From JBBIOI01 sp037443425 (GTDB lineage Bacteria; Desulfobacterota; BSN033; UBA1163), in assembly GCA_037443425.1 (NCBI GenBank), contig JBBIOI010000101.1:1-12511 (forward strand): DNA of 12,511 nucleotides. The letters run 5' to 3'. Below the pieces are notes generated by a model. It did no database searches. It was not told where the DNA came from and was given only the letters and a program-made list of their open reading frames with translations. Positions within the stretch are counted from its first letter, which is position 1, and every line of letters begins with the position of its first letter. Of the stretch, positions 1 through 6,929 are shown one piece after another. The position numbers and the translations under genes were made by a program.

Positions 1-280
1 AGCAGAGTTAGCCATATGTGGAAAGGCATCGATTCTTATCCCCTATCCTTATGCAGCGCATAATCATCAATTTATAAATGCGAAGCAACTTGTAGAAATC
101 GGGGCAGCAATGATGATCGAGGATAAGGAGTTGACCGGCAAAAGCCTATCAGAGAAGATCATTTTCATGTTTGAGCACCCAGAAGAGAGAGAAAAGATGG
201 AGAAGGCTGTTAAGACCATTGCAATGCCAGATGCAGCAAAAGATATTGTTCGTTATTGTTACCAAATGGTTACAGGATAA
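1..280 (+). CDS. murG: MurG C-terminal part (5' end outside window)
   Basis: This is the last 92 codons of the UDP-GlcNAc:undecaprenyl-pyrophosphoryl-MurNAc-pentapeptide GlcNAc transferase, which makes lipid II on the cytoplasmic face of the membrane. The open frame enters from the left edge (first full codon at base 2) and ends at TAA 278-280. The visible residues start AELAICGKASILIPYPYAA and continue with HNHQ, NAKQLVEIGAA. This is the conserved C-terminal donor-sugar site of GT28 family MurG proteins (AEL..G.P.I.IP.P.A...HQ..NA..L...GAA). The rest is an acidic and basic helical tail typical of the family's end. Eight bases separate it from murC, whose probable ribosome binding site (AGGA, 274-277) lies in the last murG codons, so the two are probably co-transcribed and coupled. 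Identity is firm although only about a quarter of the protein is present. Confidence 0.93.
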   Translation, partial: AELAICGKASILIPYPYAAHNHQFINAKQLVEIGAAMMIEDKELTGKSLSEKIIFMFEHPEEREKMEKAVKTIAMPDAAKDIVRYCYQMVTG

Positions 281-288
281 TTTTTATT

Positions 289-1704
289 ATGTATAGGATA
301 GGCAGAATCAAAAATATTCATTTTGTTGGAATTGGTGGGGCAGGTATGAGTGGATTGGCAGAGGTATTGCTGAATCTTGGTTATCACATCAGTGGTTCGG
401 ATATAAAAGAGACAGAGATAACAAGAAGGCTTCAAAGTCTTGGATGTGAGATATTCTATGGTCATAGAAAAGAGAATGTAAAGAATGCGGATGTAGTGGT
501 TGTTTCCTCAGCTATTCGTAAAGACAACCCTGAGATAGAGGTAGCTGAGCAGAGACTTATACCAGTTATTCCAAGGGCAGAGATGTTAGCAGAATTGATG
601 AGGATGAAGGTGGGTATTGCTATTGCAGGAACACACGGTAAGACCACGACTACCTCTCTTATCGCTACTGTATTGGCCAGCGCAGGCCTTGATCCCACAG
701 TAGTAATCGGAGGGAGACTCAATAGTATTGGAAGTAATGCAAGACTTGGACAGGGAGATCTTTTAGTAGCCGAGGCTGATGAGAGTGATGGTTCTTTTCT
801 AAGATTGATGCCCACCATAGCGGTTGTAACAAATATAGATCCTGAACATCTTGACTACTATTCAGGAATAGAAGAGATAAAGGAGACCTTTCTAAATTTT
901 ATTAATAAGATTCCATTCTTTGGATTAGCTGTTCTATGTCTTGATCATCCAAATATTCAATCACTTATTCCAAGAATTAAGAAAAGGTTTACTACTTATG
1001 GGCTTTCAACACAAGCTGATTTTCAGGCAAAGGATATAGTATTTGAAGGACTCTGGGCAAGCTTTGATGTACTTTATCAACATCATGAAGTCGGCAGACT
1101 TAAGATTAAGATGCCAGGGCTACATAATGTATATAATGCACTTGCAACCGTGGCAACAGCCTTTGAATTAGATGTTCCATTCTCTGTTATTCAGGATGCA
1201 CTAAGTGAATTTGAAGGAATTCAGCGAAGATTTCAGATTAAAGGAGAAAAGAAAGGGATTCTTATAGTAGACGATTATGGACACCATCCTGTAGAGATAA
1301 TGGCTACCCTCAGGGCAGCAAGAACAGGGTGGGGAAGAAGAATTGTAACGGTTTTTCAGCCACATAGATTTACCCGAACAAAGGCGCTCTATAATGATTT
1401 TTTGACATCATTTTATGATGCAGATGTACTTATCATTACTGACATATATCCAGCAGGAGAAGACCCGATTGAAGGGGTCCATGCTAAATCACTTTTTGAA
1501 GGTATTCGTGAATATGGACATAAGAATGTAACCTATATAGGAGATAAAAAAGAGATTGTCGAATATTTACTTCGAATAGTTCAGCCTGGTGATATCGTCA
1601 TTACACTTGGGGCAGGTGATATATGGCAGGTTTCTGATGAGTTGTTTATTCGTCTTGATGAATTTGACGAGGTTAGTCCTAAAAAGAGAAATGGATTTTT
1701 ATAA
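289..1704 (+). CDS. murC: UDP-N-acetylmuramate--L-alanine ligase MurC
   Basis: MurC adds L-Ala to UDP-MurNAc with ATP in the cytoplasm, the first step in building the peptide stem. The 471-residue length is normal for the family. Landmarks in order: N-terminal nucleotide-fold loop GIGGAGMSG (14-22), ATP P-loop GTHGKTTTTS (114-123), EADESDGS (162-169), NIDPEHLDYY (182-191), GLHNVYNALA (277-286), and the C-terminal DDYGHHP (328-334) and FQPHRFTRT (356-364). All are diagnostic for MurC rather than MurD, MurE or MurF. The ATG at 289 is chosen because AGGA lies 11 bases upstream and family similarity starts a few residues later. The frame is also open from a TTG at 256, but those 11 extra residues overlap murG and look unlike the family. 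The 3' end overlaps murB by 14 bases. Confidence 0.97.
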   Translation: MYRIGRIKNIHFVGIGGAGMSGLAEVLLNLGYHISGSDIKETEITRRLQSLGCEIFYGHRKENVKNADVVVVSSAIRKDNPEIEVAEQRLIPVIPRAEMLAELMRMKVGIAIAGTHGKTTTTSLIATVLASAGLDPTVVIGGRLNSIGSNARLGQGDLLVAEADESDGSFLRLMPTIAVVTNIDPEHLDYYSGIEEIKETFLNFINKIPFFGLAVLCLDHPNIQSLIPRIKKRFTTYGLSTQADFQAKDIVFEGLWASFDVLYQHHEVGRLKIKMPGLHNVYNALATVATAFELDVPFSVIQDALSEFEGIQRRFQIKGEKKGILIVDDYGHHPVEIMATLRAARTGWGRRIVTVFQPHRFTRTKALYNDFLTSFYDADVLIITDIYPAGEDPIEGVHAKSLFEGIREYGHKNVTYIGDKKEIVEYLLRIVQPGDIVITLGAGDIWQVSDELFIRLDEFDEVSPKKRNGFL

Positions 1705-2590
1705 AGAGGCTGCATTGGATTTAATAAAGGGAAAGACAATATTTGATGCTCCCATGAAACAGTATACATCTATTCGGGTTGGTGGGAAGGCAGATGTTTT
1801 ATTGTTCCCAAAGGACATAGATGAATTAAAAAAGATTGTTAAAAAAAGTCGAAAGATAGGAATACCTTATTATATTTTAGGAAATGGGACTAACCTAATT
1901 GTAACAGATGAAGGAATTCGTGGCTGGGTGATAAGTTTAAATCAGGGCTTTAAAAGCGTGAAGGTGCGTCAAGATGAGATTGAAGCAGAGGCAGGTCTTC
2001 CGCTAAAGAGATTGATTAATTTATCCATCCGAGAGGGGCTTACAGGTCTTGAGCCGTTTGCAGGGATACCAGGAACTGTTGGTGGTGCTATAAAGATGAA
2101 TGCAGGGGCCTGGGGGGTAGAGATAAAAGATAGGGTTAGAGATGTAACTTTTATGACCAGCAGCGGAAGGATCATAGAGAGAGAAAGAGTGAAACTTAAA
2201 TTCTCGTATAGAAACCTAAATATCCCAGATTCTTGGATCATTCTTAGGGCAAATTTCAGATTAAGAAAAGGAGAAAAAAGTGAGATATTAAAAAAGATAA
2301 GGTCTTATCTGGCAATGAAAAGGAGGTTTCAACCTTTAGGATTTCCAAATGCAGGTTCTATCTTCTTAAACCCAAAGGGTTATAGTGCTGGGAAACTGAT
2401 AGAAGAATCGGGTCTAAAGGGATTCAAGATAGGAGATGCAATGATATCTGATATGCATGGAAATTTTATTATAAATCTTGGGAAAGCAAAATCACATGAG
2501 ATAATTAATTTAATTGAGTTAATTGAAAAAAAGGTATATGAGGAAAAGGGCATTTTACTAAAAAGAGAGGTCAAGATCATAGGGGCATGA
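1691..2590 (+). CDS. murB: UDP-N-acetylenolpyruvoylglucosamine reductase MurB
   Basis: MurB is an FAD enzyme that reduces UDP-GlcNAc-enolpyruvate to UDP-MurNAc with NADPH. The product has 299 residues. It shows YTSIRVGGKAD (25-35), the FAD-binding ILGNGTNLIV (62-71), and LEPFAGIPGTVGGAIKMNAG (120-139). The active-site set is complete: Arg174 in SYRNL, the proton-donor Ser223 in NAGSIF, and Glu293 in KREVKIIG. The direct AGSIF context and short length suggest a type II (Bacillus/Staphylococcus-like) MurB rather than the longer E. coli type; this is inference from length and motif. The ATG at 1691 lies inside the end of murC. The frame stays open upstream to 1589, but the extra residues only mirror murC. 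A weak purine stretch precedes the start, which fits translational coupling to murC. The stop overlaps the ddl start (ATGA). Confidence 0.96.
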   Translation: MDFYKEAALDLIKGKTIFDAPMKQYTSIRVGGKADVLLFPKDIDELKKIVKKSRKIGIPYYILGNGTNLIVTDEGIRGWVISLNQGFKSVKVRQDEIEAEAGLPLKRLINLSIREGLTGLEPFAGIPGTVGGAIKMNAGAWGVEIKDRVRDVTFMTSSGRIIERERVKLKFSYRNLNIPDSWIILRANFRLRKGEKSEILKKIRSYLAMKRRFQPLGFPNAGSIFLNPKGYSAGKLIEESGLKGFKIGDAMISDMHGNFIINLGKAKSHEIINLIELIEKKVYEEKGILLKREVKIIGA

Positions 2591-3531
2591 GAGGGGTTTC
2601 TTTTAAGAATAAGAAGATTGGGGTTATGATGGGTGGATTATCTCGAGAAAGAGAGATTTCACTAAGAACAGGAAAGGCAATCTTGAAAGCACTTCAAGAA
2701 AAAGGCTATAAGGCATATCCCATTTTTGTTGATCAGAATGTTGTGGAGACGCTTTTAAAGGAAAGGATTGAGGTTGCTTTTATAGCCCTTCACGGGAGAT
2801 ATGGTGAAGACGGAACAGTTCAGGGAATGCTTGAGTTAATGAGGATTCCATATACAGGATCAGGGGTTTTGGCAAGTGCACTTTCGCTTCATAAGATAAT
2901 GGCAAAAAAGATATTTATCTCAGAAGGGATACCTACTCCACCATTTGAAGAGCTAAGAAAGGATGATATTGATAGGAAAATGGAGAAGGACTTTCTCTTG
3001 GTACCTCCCCTTGTTGTTAAACCTGCAAGAGAGGGTTCTACCATTGGAGTTACGATTGTGAGATCAAAAGAAGAATTGATTCCGGCATTAAGGGAGGCAG
3101 GAAATTACGATGAAGAGATCTTGATCGAAAAATATATATCAGGAAAGGAGATTACTGTTGGAATTCTTGGAGAGATTCCGCTTCCGATTATTGAGATAGT
3201 ACCTAAGAGCGGTTTCTATGATTTTCATTCAAAATATACAAAAGGCGAGACTCAATATATCATGCCTGCTCGAATACCGAGAGAAAAATATCTCTATGCT
3301 CAGGAGATTAGCCTCAAAGCCTTTAAGGCATTGAGCTGCTCTGGTTTTGCGAGGGTAGATCTTGTGACAGATGAGGAGGGCAATCCATTTGTTATTGATG
3401 TAAATACTATGCCGGGAATGACAGAGACAAGTCTATTTCCAAAAGCTGCAGAATTTGCAGGTATACAGTTCGGGGAGTTGGTTGAAAGGATTCTCCTGGG
3501 GGCTTCTTTAAAATTAGAAGATCGAGGTTGA
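2587..3531 (+). CDS. ddl: D-alanine--D-alanine ligase Ddl
   Basis: Ddl is an ATP-grasp enzyme that joins two D-Ala to supply the end of the peptidoglycan stem. At 314 residues it matches the short DdlB-type enzymes. Motifs: N-terminal GGLSREREISL (16-26), where Glu21 matches the D-Ala-binding Glu15 of E. coli DdlB; ALHGRYGEDGTVQG (67-80); ATP-grasp KPAREGSTIGV (145-155); the omega-loop-like YDFHSKY (211-217); and the Mg-binding end FVIDVNTMPGMT (268-279). The Tyr in the omega-loop region favours D-Ala-D-Ala over D-Ala-D-Lac specificity by analogy with studied enzymes; that is inference. The start overlaps the murB stop in an ATGA, a classic translational coupling signal. The purine run before it, AGGGGC, can act as a weak ribosome site. 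Confidence 0.96.
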   Translation: MRGVSFKNKKIGVMMGGLSREREISLRTGKAILKALQEKGYKAYPIFVDQNVVETLLKERIEVAFIALHGRYGEDGTVQGMLELMRIPYTGSGVLASALSLHKIMAKKIFISEGIPTPPFEELRKDDIDRKMEKDFLLVPPLVVKPAREGSTIGVTIVRSKEELIPALREAGNYDEEILIEKYISGKEITVGILGEIPLPIIEIVPKSGFYDFHSKYTKGETQYIMPARIPREKYLYAQEISLKAFKALSCSGFARVDLVTDEEGNPFVIDVNTMPGMTETSLFPKAAEFAGIQFGELVERILLGASLKLEDRG

Positions 3532-3543
3532 GTTTACTCCGGG

Positions 3544-4383
3544 ATGTTAAAGATGCAAGATGCATTCGCAATAAAAGAAGGAGGATTTATTAGATTAAAG
3601 GATAAAAGGAATCTTACTGAAGAAAAAACATTTCAGAATGTAATAAAAGGGATTATTAAGGTTTTATTTCAATTACTTCTGATCTTACTGTTTCTATTCT
3701 TTAGCCATGAGGTTTACGTAAGTACTATGGAAGATCCATTCTTTAGCATAAAAGAGATCGATGTTAAAGGATGTAGAAGGCTTAGTCCTGATATGATTAT
3801 CTCAATGGCAAGGATGGGAGATATGCCTAATATATTTACCTTAAATCTAAATGATATAGCTAAAAGATTGGAACTTAATCCCTGGATAGAGAATGTAGAT
3901 ATTAGAAAGATCTTTCCAGACAGGGTAGTAATTCAAATAGAGGAGAGAAGACCTGTTGCGATAGTTCATCTGGAAAAGTTTTACTACATAGACTCAAATG
4001 GAGTTATATTTTCTCCTGTGAACGAGATGGATAAATTTAATCTTCCAATCCTTACAGGAGTTAGAGTTGATTCTTTAGAGAATGGAAAGATCCTGACAGA
4101 AGATTTAGCTATAAAGGCTATTGAATTTTTAAGGGTTATTGAAAGAAAAAAGATAGCCCCGATCGAGGAGATTTCAGAGATTCATATTGATAAACATTTT
4201 GGGATACACTGTATTTCATTAAATGAGGGGATTGAGATTAGAATGGGATGGGATAATTTTGAAGAAAAGTTAAAGAGATTGTCAATCATATGGTCTGACA
4301 TCAAAAGAAGAGGTATTTCAGCCATATTTATTGATTGTAGTGATTTAAGAAGGATGATTGTTAAAAAGATTGATAAAAGATGA
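3544..4383 (+). CDS. ftsQ: cell division protein FtsQ (POTRA domain)
   Basis: FtsQ is a bitopic inner-membrane divisome protein that links early and late division proteins through its periplasmic part. The 279 residues show a basic cytoplasmic N-terminus of about 36 residues, one strongly hydrophobic segment (about 37-54, rich in Leu and Phe), a POTRA domain (about 67-136) beginning FSIKEIDVKGCRRLS, then the FtsQ-typical NPWIENVDIRKIFPDRV (112-128) and EERRPVA (133-139), and a periplasmic beta domain. Its place between ddl and ftsA is the standard dcw position and supports the call. There is no strong Shine-Dalgarno before the ATG at 3544; a second in-frame ATG at 3553 is an alternative that changes three residues. 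Twelve bases separate it from ddl. Confidence 0.93.
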   Translation: MLKMQDAFAIKEGGFIRLKDKRNLTEEKTFQNVIKGIIKVLFQLLLILLFLFFSHEVYVSTMEDPFFSIKEIDVKGCRRLSPDMIISMARMGDMPNIFTLNLNDIAKRLELNPWIENVDIRKIFPDRVVIQIEERRPVAIVHLEKFYYIDSNGVIFSPVNEMDKFNLPILTGVRVDSLENGKILTEDLAIKAIEFLRVIERKKIAPIEEISEIHIDKHFGIHCISLNEGIEIRMGWDNFEEKLKRLSIIWSDIKRRGISAIFIDCSDLRRMIVKKIDKR

Positions 4384-4388
4384 GGTAA

Positions 4389-4400
4389 TAAGGAGGTGAT
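4389..4400 (+). promoter_or_regulatory. very strong Shine-Dalgarno of ftsA
   Basis: TAAGGAGGTGAT is complementary over all 12 bases to the canonical 3' end of bacterial 16S rRNA. The AGGAGG core (4391-4396) sits 7 bases before the GTG at 4404. It decides the start: the ATG at 4399 lies inside the site and opens a short wrong-frame ORF. The other ribosome sites in this cluster are much weaker, except that of ftsZ. Confidence 0.9.
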
Positions 4401-4403
4401 GAG

Positions 4404-5630
4404 GTGGGGAAGAAAGATAAAACAATAGTTGGGTTAGATATAGGGACAACAAAGATATGTGCAATTGTGGGAGAACTGAGTGATGGACTGGTCAATATAA
4501 TAGGCATAGGAACGTCCCCATCTAAAGGACTCAGGAAAGGTGTTGTCGTGAATATCGAAAGTACAGTCCAATCCATAAAGAAGGCGATTGAAGAAGCAGA
4601 GCTTATGTCTGGGTGCCATATCACATCAGTCTATGCAGGGATTGCAGGTGGTCACATAAAAGGGATTAATAGCCACGGCGTAATCGCAGTCAAAAACCGA
4701 GAGATAACACAAAACGATGTGAAAAGGGTAATCGATGCAGCAAGTGCTATTGCCATTCCTATGGATCGTGAGGTTATCCATATCATTCCACAGGAATTTA
4801 TTGTTGATGATCAGGATGGAATTAAAGACCCTGTTGGGATGTCTGGTGTAAGGCTTGAAGGGAGGGTTCATATTGTAACAGGGGCTATTACCTCAGCGCA
4901 GAATATCGTTAAATGTGCAAACAAAGCAGGCCTTGATGTGGATGATATAGTTCTTGAACAGCTTGGTTCAAGTGAAGCTGTCCTTACTCCTGAAGAAAAA
5001 GAGTTGGGGGTTGCCATCATAGATATAGGAGGAGGGACAACAGATCTGGTCATCTTTTCGAAAGGCTCTATTAAACATACAGCGGTTTTCTCTCTTGCTG
5101 GGAATCATGTAACGAGTGATATATCAGTAGGATTAAGAACACCAATTGAGGAGGCGGAGAAGATTAAAATTCGTTACGGGTGTGCGCTCACCTCTATGGT
5201 AAGAAAGGATGAGACAATAGAGGTTCCAAGTGTGGGCGGTAGGAAACCACGCGTTCTTTCAAGACAAACCCTTGCCGAGATTATTGAGCCAAGGATGGAA
5301 GAGATTCTTTCACTTGTTCATGATGAGGTTGTGAGAACAGGATACAAGAATATGATTGCTTCAGGTTTAATCCTTACAGGCGGAGGTGCTATTCTTGAAG
5401 GAGTACCAGAACTTGCAGAACAGATATTTAATCTACCAGTCAGGAGAGGGACTCCTATAGGTATTGGTGGATTAGTTGATTTGGTTAGTAGTCCTCTTTA
5501 CGCCACAGGGGTTGGACTTGTTCTTTATGGAAGTAAAAACAGGGCTCAGAGTAGATTTAAAGTGGGAGAGAGTAATATCTTTAGTAAGGTAACCCATAGA
5601 ATGAGGGAATGGATTGGTGAGTTTTTTTAA
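4404..5630 (+). CDS. ftsA: cell division protein FtsA (actin-like)
   Basis: FtsA is an actin/Hsp70-fold ATPase that tethers FtsZ filaments to the inner membrane and recruits later divisome proteins. The product has 408 residues. Phosphate loop 1 is VGLDIGTTKICAIVGE (9-24); the second is DIGGGTTDL (207-215); the adenosine motif is LTGGGAILEG (324-333). The SHS2-like subdomain (1C) lies around 85-165, including the conserved GVIAV and IPQEFIVDDQDGIKDPVGM stretches. The last residues (about 395-408, KVTHRMREWIGEFF) form the amphipathic membrane-targeting helix that FtsA needs to bind the membrane. The GTG start is supported by the strong ribosome site just upstream. The gene ends in a T7 run (5622-5628) that includes both final Phe codons and the first base of the stop. 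Confidence 0.97.
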   Translation: MGKKDKTIVGLDIGTTKICAIVGELSDGLVNIIGIGTSPSKGLRKGVVVNIESTVQSIKKAIEEAELMSGCHITSVYAGIAGGHIKGINSHGVIAVKNREITQNDVKRVIDAASAIAIPMDREVIHIIPQEFIVDDQDGIKDPVGMSGVRLEGRVHIVTGAITSAQNIVKCANKAGLDVDDIVLEQLGSSEAVLTPEEKELGVAIIDIGGGTTDLVIFSKGSIKHTAVFSLAGNHVTSDISVGLRTPIEEAEKIKIRYGCALTSMVRKDETIEVPSVGGRKPRVLSRQTLAEIIEPRMEEILSLVHDEVVRTGYKNMIASGLILTGGGAILEGVPELAEQIFNLPVRRGTPIGIGGLVDLVSSPLYATGVGLVLYGSKNRAQSRFKVGESNIFSKVTHRMREWIGEFF

Positions 5631-5671
5631 TCTTCAAAAAAAATTTAAAAAATAAAAAAAGGAGGGATGAT
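5631..5671 (+). promoter_or_regulatory. A-rich ftsA-ftsZ spacer with ftsZ ribosome site
   Basis: The 41-base spacer is almost all A and T up to the ribosome site AAGGAGG (5659-5665), which lies 6 bases before the ftsZ ATG. The T7 at the end of ftsA can pair with the A8 at 5636-5643 across a 7-base loop, giving a weak A-U hairpin upstream of the ribosome site. An A-rich, unstructured leader with a strong site fits the high FtsZ level cells need. No convincing promoter hexamers were found here. Confidence 0.6.
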
Positions 5672-6835
5672 ATGATTGAATTTGACGAAAATAAGAATCT
5701 GGCTGCCAAGGTAAAGATCATCGGTATAGGCGGTGGTGGTAATAATGCCATCAATACAATGATATCTTACAAACTTACAGGAGTGGAATTTATTGCTGCC
5801 AATACCGATGCCCAGGCATTGGCAGCCAATTTGGCTCCTATAAAGATTCAACTTGGAGCCAACTTAACAAAAGGTCTGGGTGCCGGAGCAAATCCGGAGA
5901 TCGGGAGAAAAGCTGCGCTTGAGGATGTTGATAAGATAAGGGAGATTTTAAAAGGTGCAGATATGGTATTCATAACTGCAGGACTGGGTGGTGGAACTGG
6001 GACAGGGGGGGCACCTGTGATTGCTGAAGTAGCACGTGAGGTTGGTGCCCTTACGGTTGCTATAGTTACAAAACCTTTCCACTTTGAAGGAAGAAAAAGG
6101 ATGAAACAGGCAGAGGAAGGATTGGCAAATCTGAAGATGACAGCAGATGCACTGATTACGATTCCCAACCAGAGGCTTCTCAGCATAAGCGGGAAGAGTA
6201 TGACCATACTTGAGGCATTTAGGAAGGCAGATGAGATCCTTTACCATGCAGCCAAGGGGATCTCCGATATTATAGTAGGCCATGGGATAATTAACCTTGA
6301 TTTTGCAGATGTAAGGACGATTATGTCTGAAACGGGTATGGCACTTATGGGAACAGGCGTAGCATCTGGAGAGAATAGGTCAATAGAGGCTGCTCAAAAA
6401 GCGATTTCAAGTCCGTTATTGGAAGATATAACTATTGAAGGTGCTCGGGGTCTACTTATAAATATAACAGGTGGAGAGAATATGACACTTAGTGAGATAA
6501 ATGAGGCTACCACACTTATTCAGAAAGAGGCACATGAAGATGCAAATATAATATGGGGCATGGTGATTGATAAGGAGATGAAGGATGAGATACGTGTAAC
6601 TGTGATAGCCACCGGGTTTGGAAAGGCAGAAGAGAAAAATAATTTAGGAAGGTTTAAAAAAGTGGCGCCAATTTCTTTTAGCTTTAAAGAGAATAGAGAA
6701 CTGCCGGCATTTATGAGAAAGGTAAAGGTCAATGAGAGATTTGACGAGGTAAAATTGGAATCGCCTCCAGATTATAGTCTCGATGATGAAGATCGTTTTG
6801 ATATTCCAACCTTTTTAAGGAAACAGGCAGATTAA
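5672..6835 (+). CDS. ftsZ: cell division protein FtsZ (tubulin-like GTPase)
   Basis: FtsZ polymerises with GTP into the Z ring that directs septum formation. The product has 387 residues. The G-box is GIGGGGNNAINTM (18-30), the tubulin signature is GGGTGTG (106-112), and the T7 loop that completes GTP hydrolysis on the next subunit is NLDFADV (208-214). The globular core ends near 317 and is followed by a linker of about 60 residues. The final residues, DIPTFLRKQAD (377-387), are the conserved peptide that binds FtsA and other partners. A second similar motif, ELPAFMRK (343-350), lies inside the linker. The start is fixed by AAGGAGG 6 bases upstream. It follows ftsA as usual and is the last dcw gene here. 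Confidence 0.98.
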   Translation: MIEFDENKNLAAKVKIIGIGGGGNNAINTMISYKLTGVEFIAANTDAQALAANLAPIKIQLGANLTKGLGAGANPEIGRKAALEDVDKIREILKGADMVFITAGLGGGTGTGGAPVIAEVAREVGALTVAIVTKPFHFEGRKRMKQAEEGLANLKMTADALITIPNQRLLSISGKSMTILEAFRKADEILYHAAKGISDIIVGHGIINLDFADVRTIMSETGMALMGTGVASGENRSIEAAQKAISSPLLEDITIEGARGLLINITGGENMTLSEINEATTLIQKEAHEDANIIWGMVIDKEMKDEIRVTVIATGFGKAEEKNNLGRFKKVAPISFSFKENRELPAFMRKVKVNERFDEVKLESPPDYSLDDEDRFDIPTFLRKQAD

Positions 6836-6847
6836 AATCTATTTTAA
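6832..6847. repeat. AT-only inverted repeat at ftsZ stop
   Basis: TTAAAAT, two bases, then ATTTTAA forms a perfect palindrome overlapping the ftsZ stop codon. The stem would be only A-U pairs with a tiny loop and no T tract follows directly, so it is not a convincing intrinsic terminator. It may be chance in AT-rich DNA. Confidence 0.3.
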
Positions 6848-6863
6848 GAGAGGCATTTTTCTC

Positions 6864-6929
6864 ATGAGGATAGATAGTTCAAAGTGGCTTAAGAGGGTTG
6901 TTTGTGATAAAATTTTACTAAAAAAATGA
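6864..6929 (+). CDS. possible small ORF, 21 residues, coupled to the next gene
   Basis: An ATG at 6864 opens a 21-codon frame (beginning MRIDSSKWLKR and ending with Leu and Lys) that stops at TGA 6927-6929. This overlaps the ATG of the radical SAM gene as ATGA. A purine stretch, AGAGAGG (6847-6853), lies 10 bases upstream of its start. The peptide is basic (two Arg, five Lys) with one Cys and could form an amphipathic helix. I recognise no family. It could be a leader ORF that delivers ribosomes to the radical SAM start, which has no Shine-Dalgarno of its own. It could equally be a chance frame, since 22 codons without a stop is not rare. Confidence 0.28.
   Translation: MRIDSSKWLKRVVCDKILLKK
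6905..6913 (+). promoter_or_regulatory. candidate extended -10 promoter upstream of radical SAM gene
   Basis: TGATAAAAT matches an extended -10 (TGn plus TAAAAT, five of six consensus bases). No good -35 is visible at 16-18 bases (best is TGGCTT). Transcription would begin near 6920, giving a leader of only about six bases. A near copy (TGTGATAAA, one base, TTT) precedes the radical SAM gene at 11337. If real, it would separate the downstream genes from the dcw message, or it could act as an internal promoter. Confidence 0.3.

Noticed and set aside
256..288. Upstream TTG start for murC
   Set aside because: It adds 11 residues inside murG that do not look like the family, and AGGA is correctly placed for the ATG at 289.
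1589..1690. Upstream start for murB inside murC
   Set aside because: The 34 extra residues are the shifted frame of murC coding sequence; MurB similarity begins after the ATG at 1691.
5848..6283. Antisense ORFs of 111-119 residues opposite ftsZ
   Set aside because: They lie wholly inside ftsZ, lack recognisable motifs or ribosome sites, and overlap each other. The same holds for other antisense frames opposite murC, murB, ftsA and both radical SAM genes.
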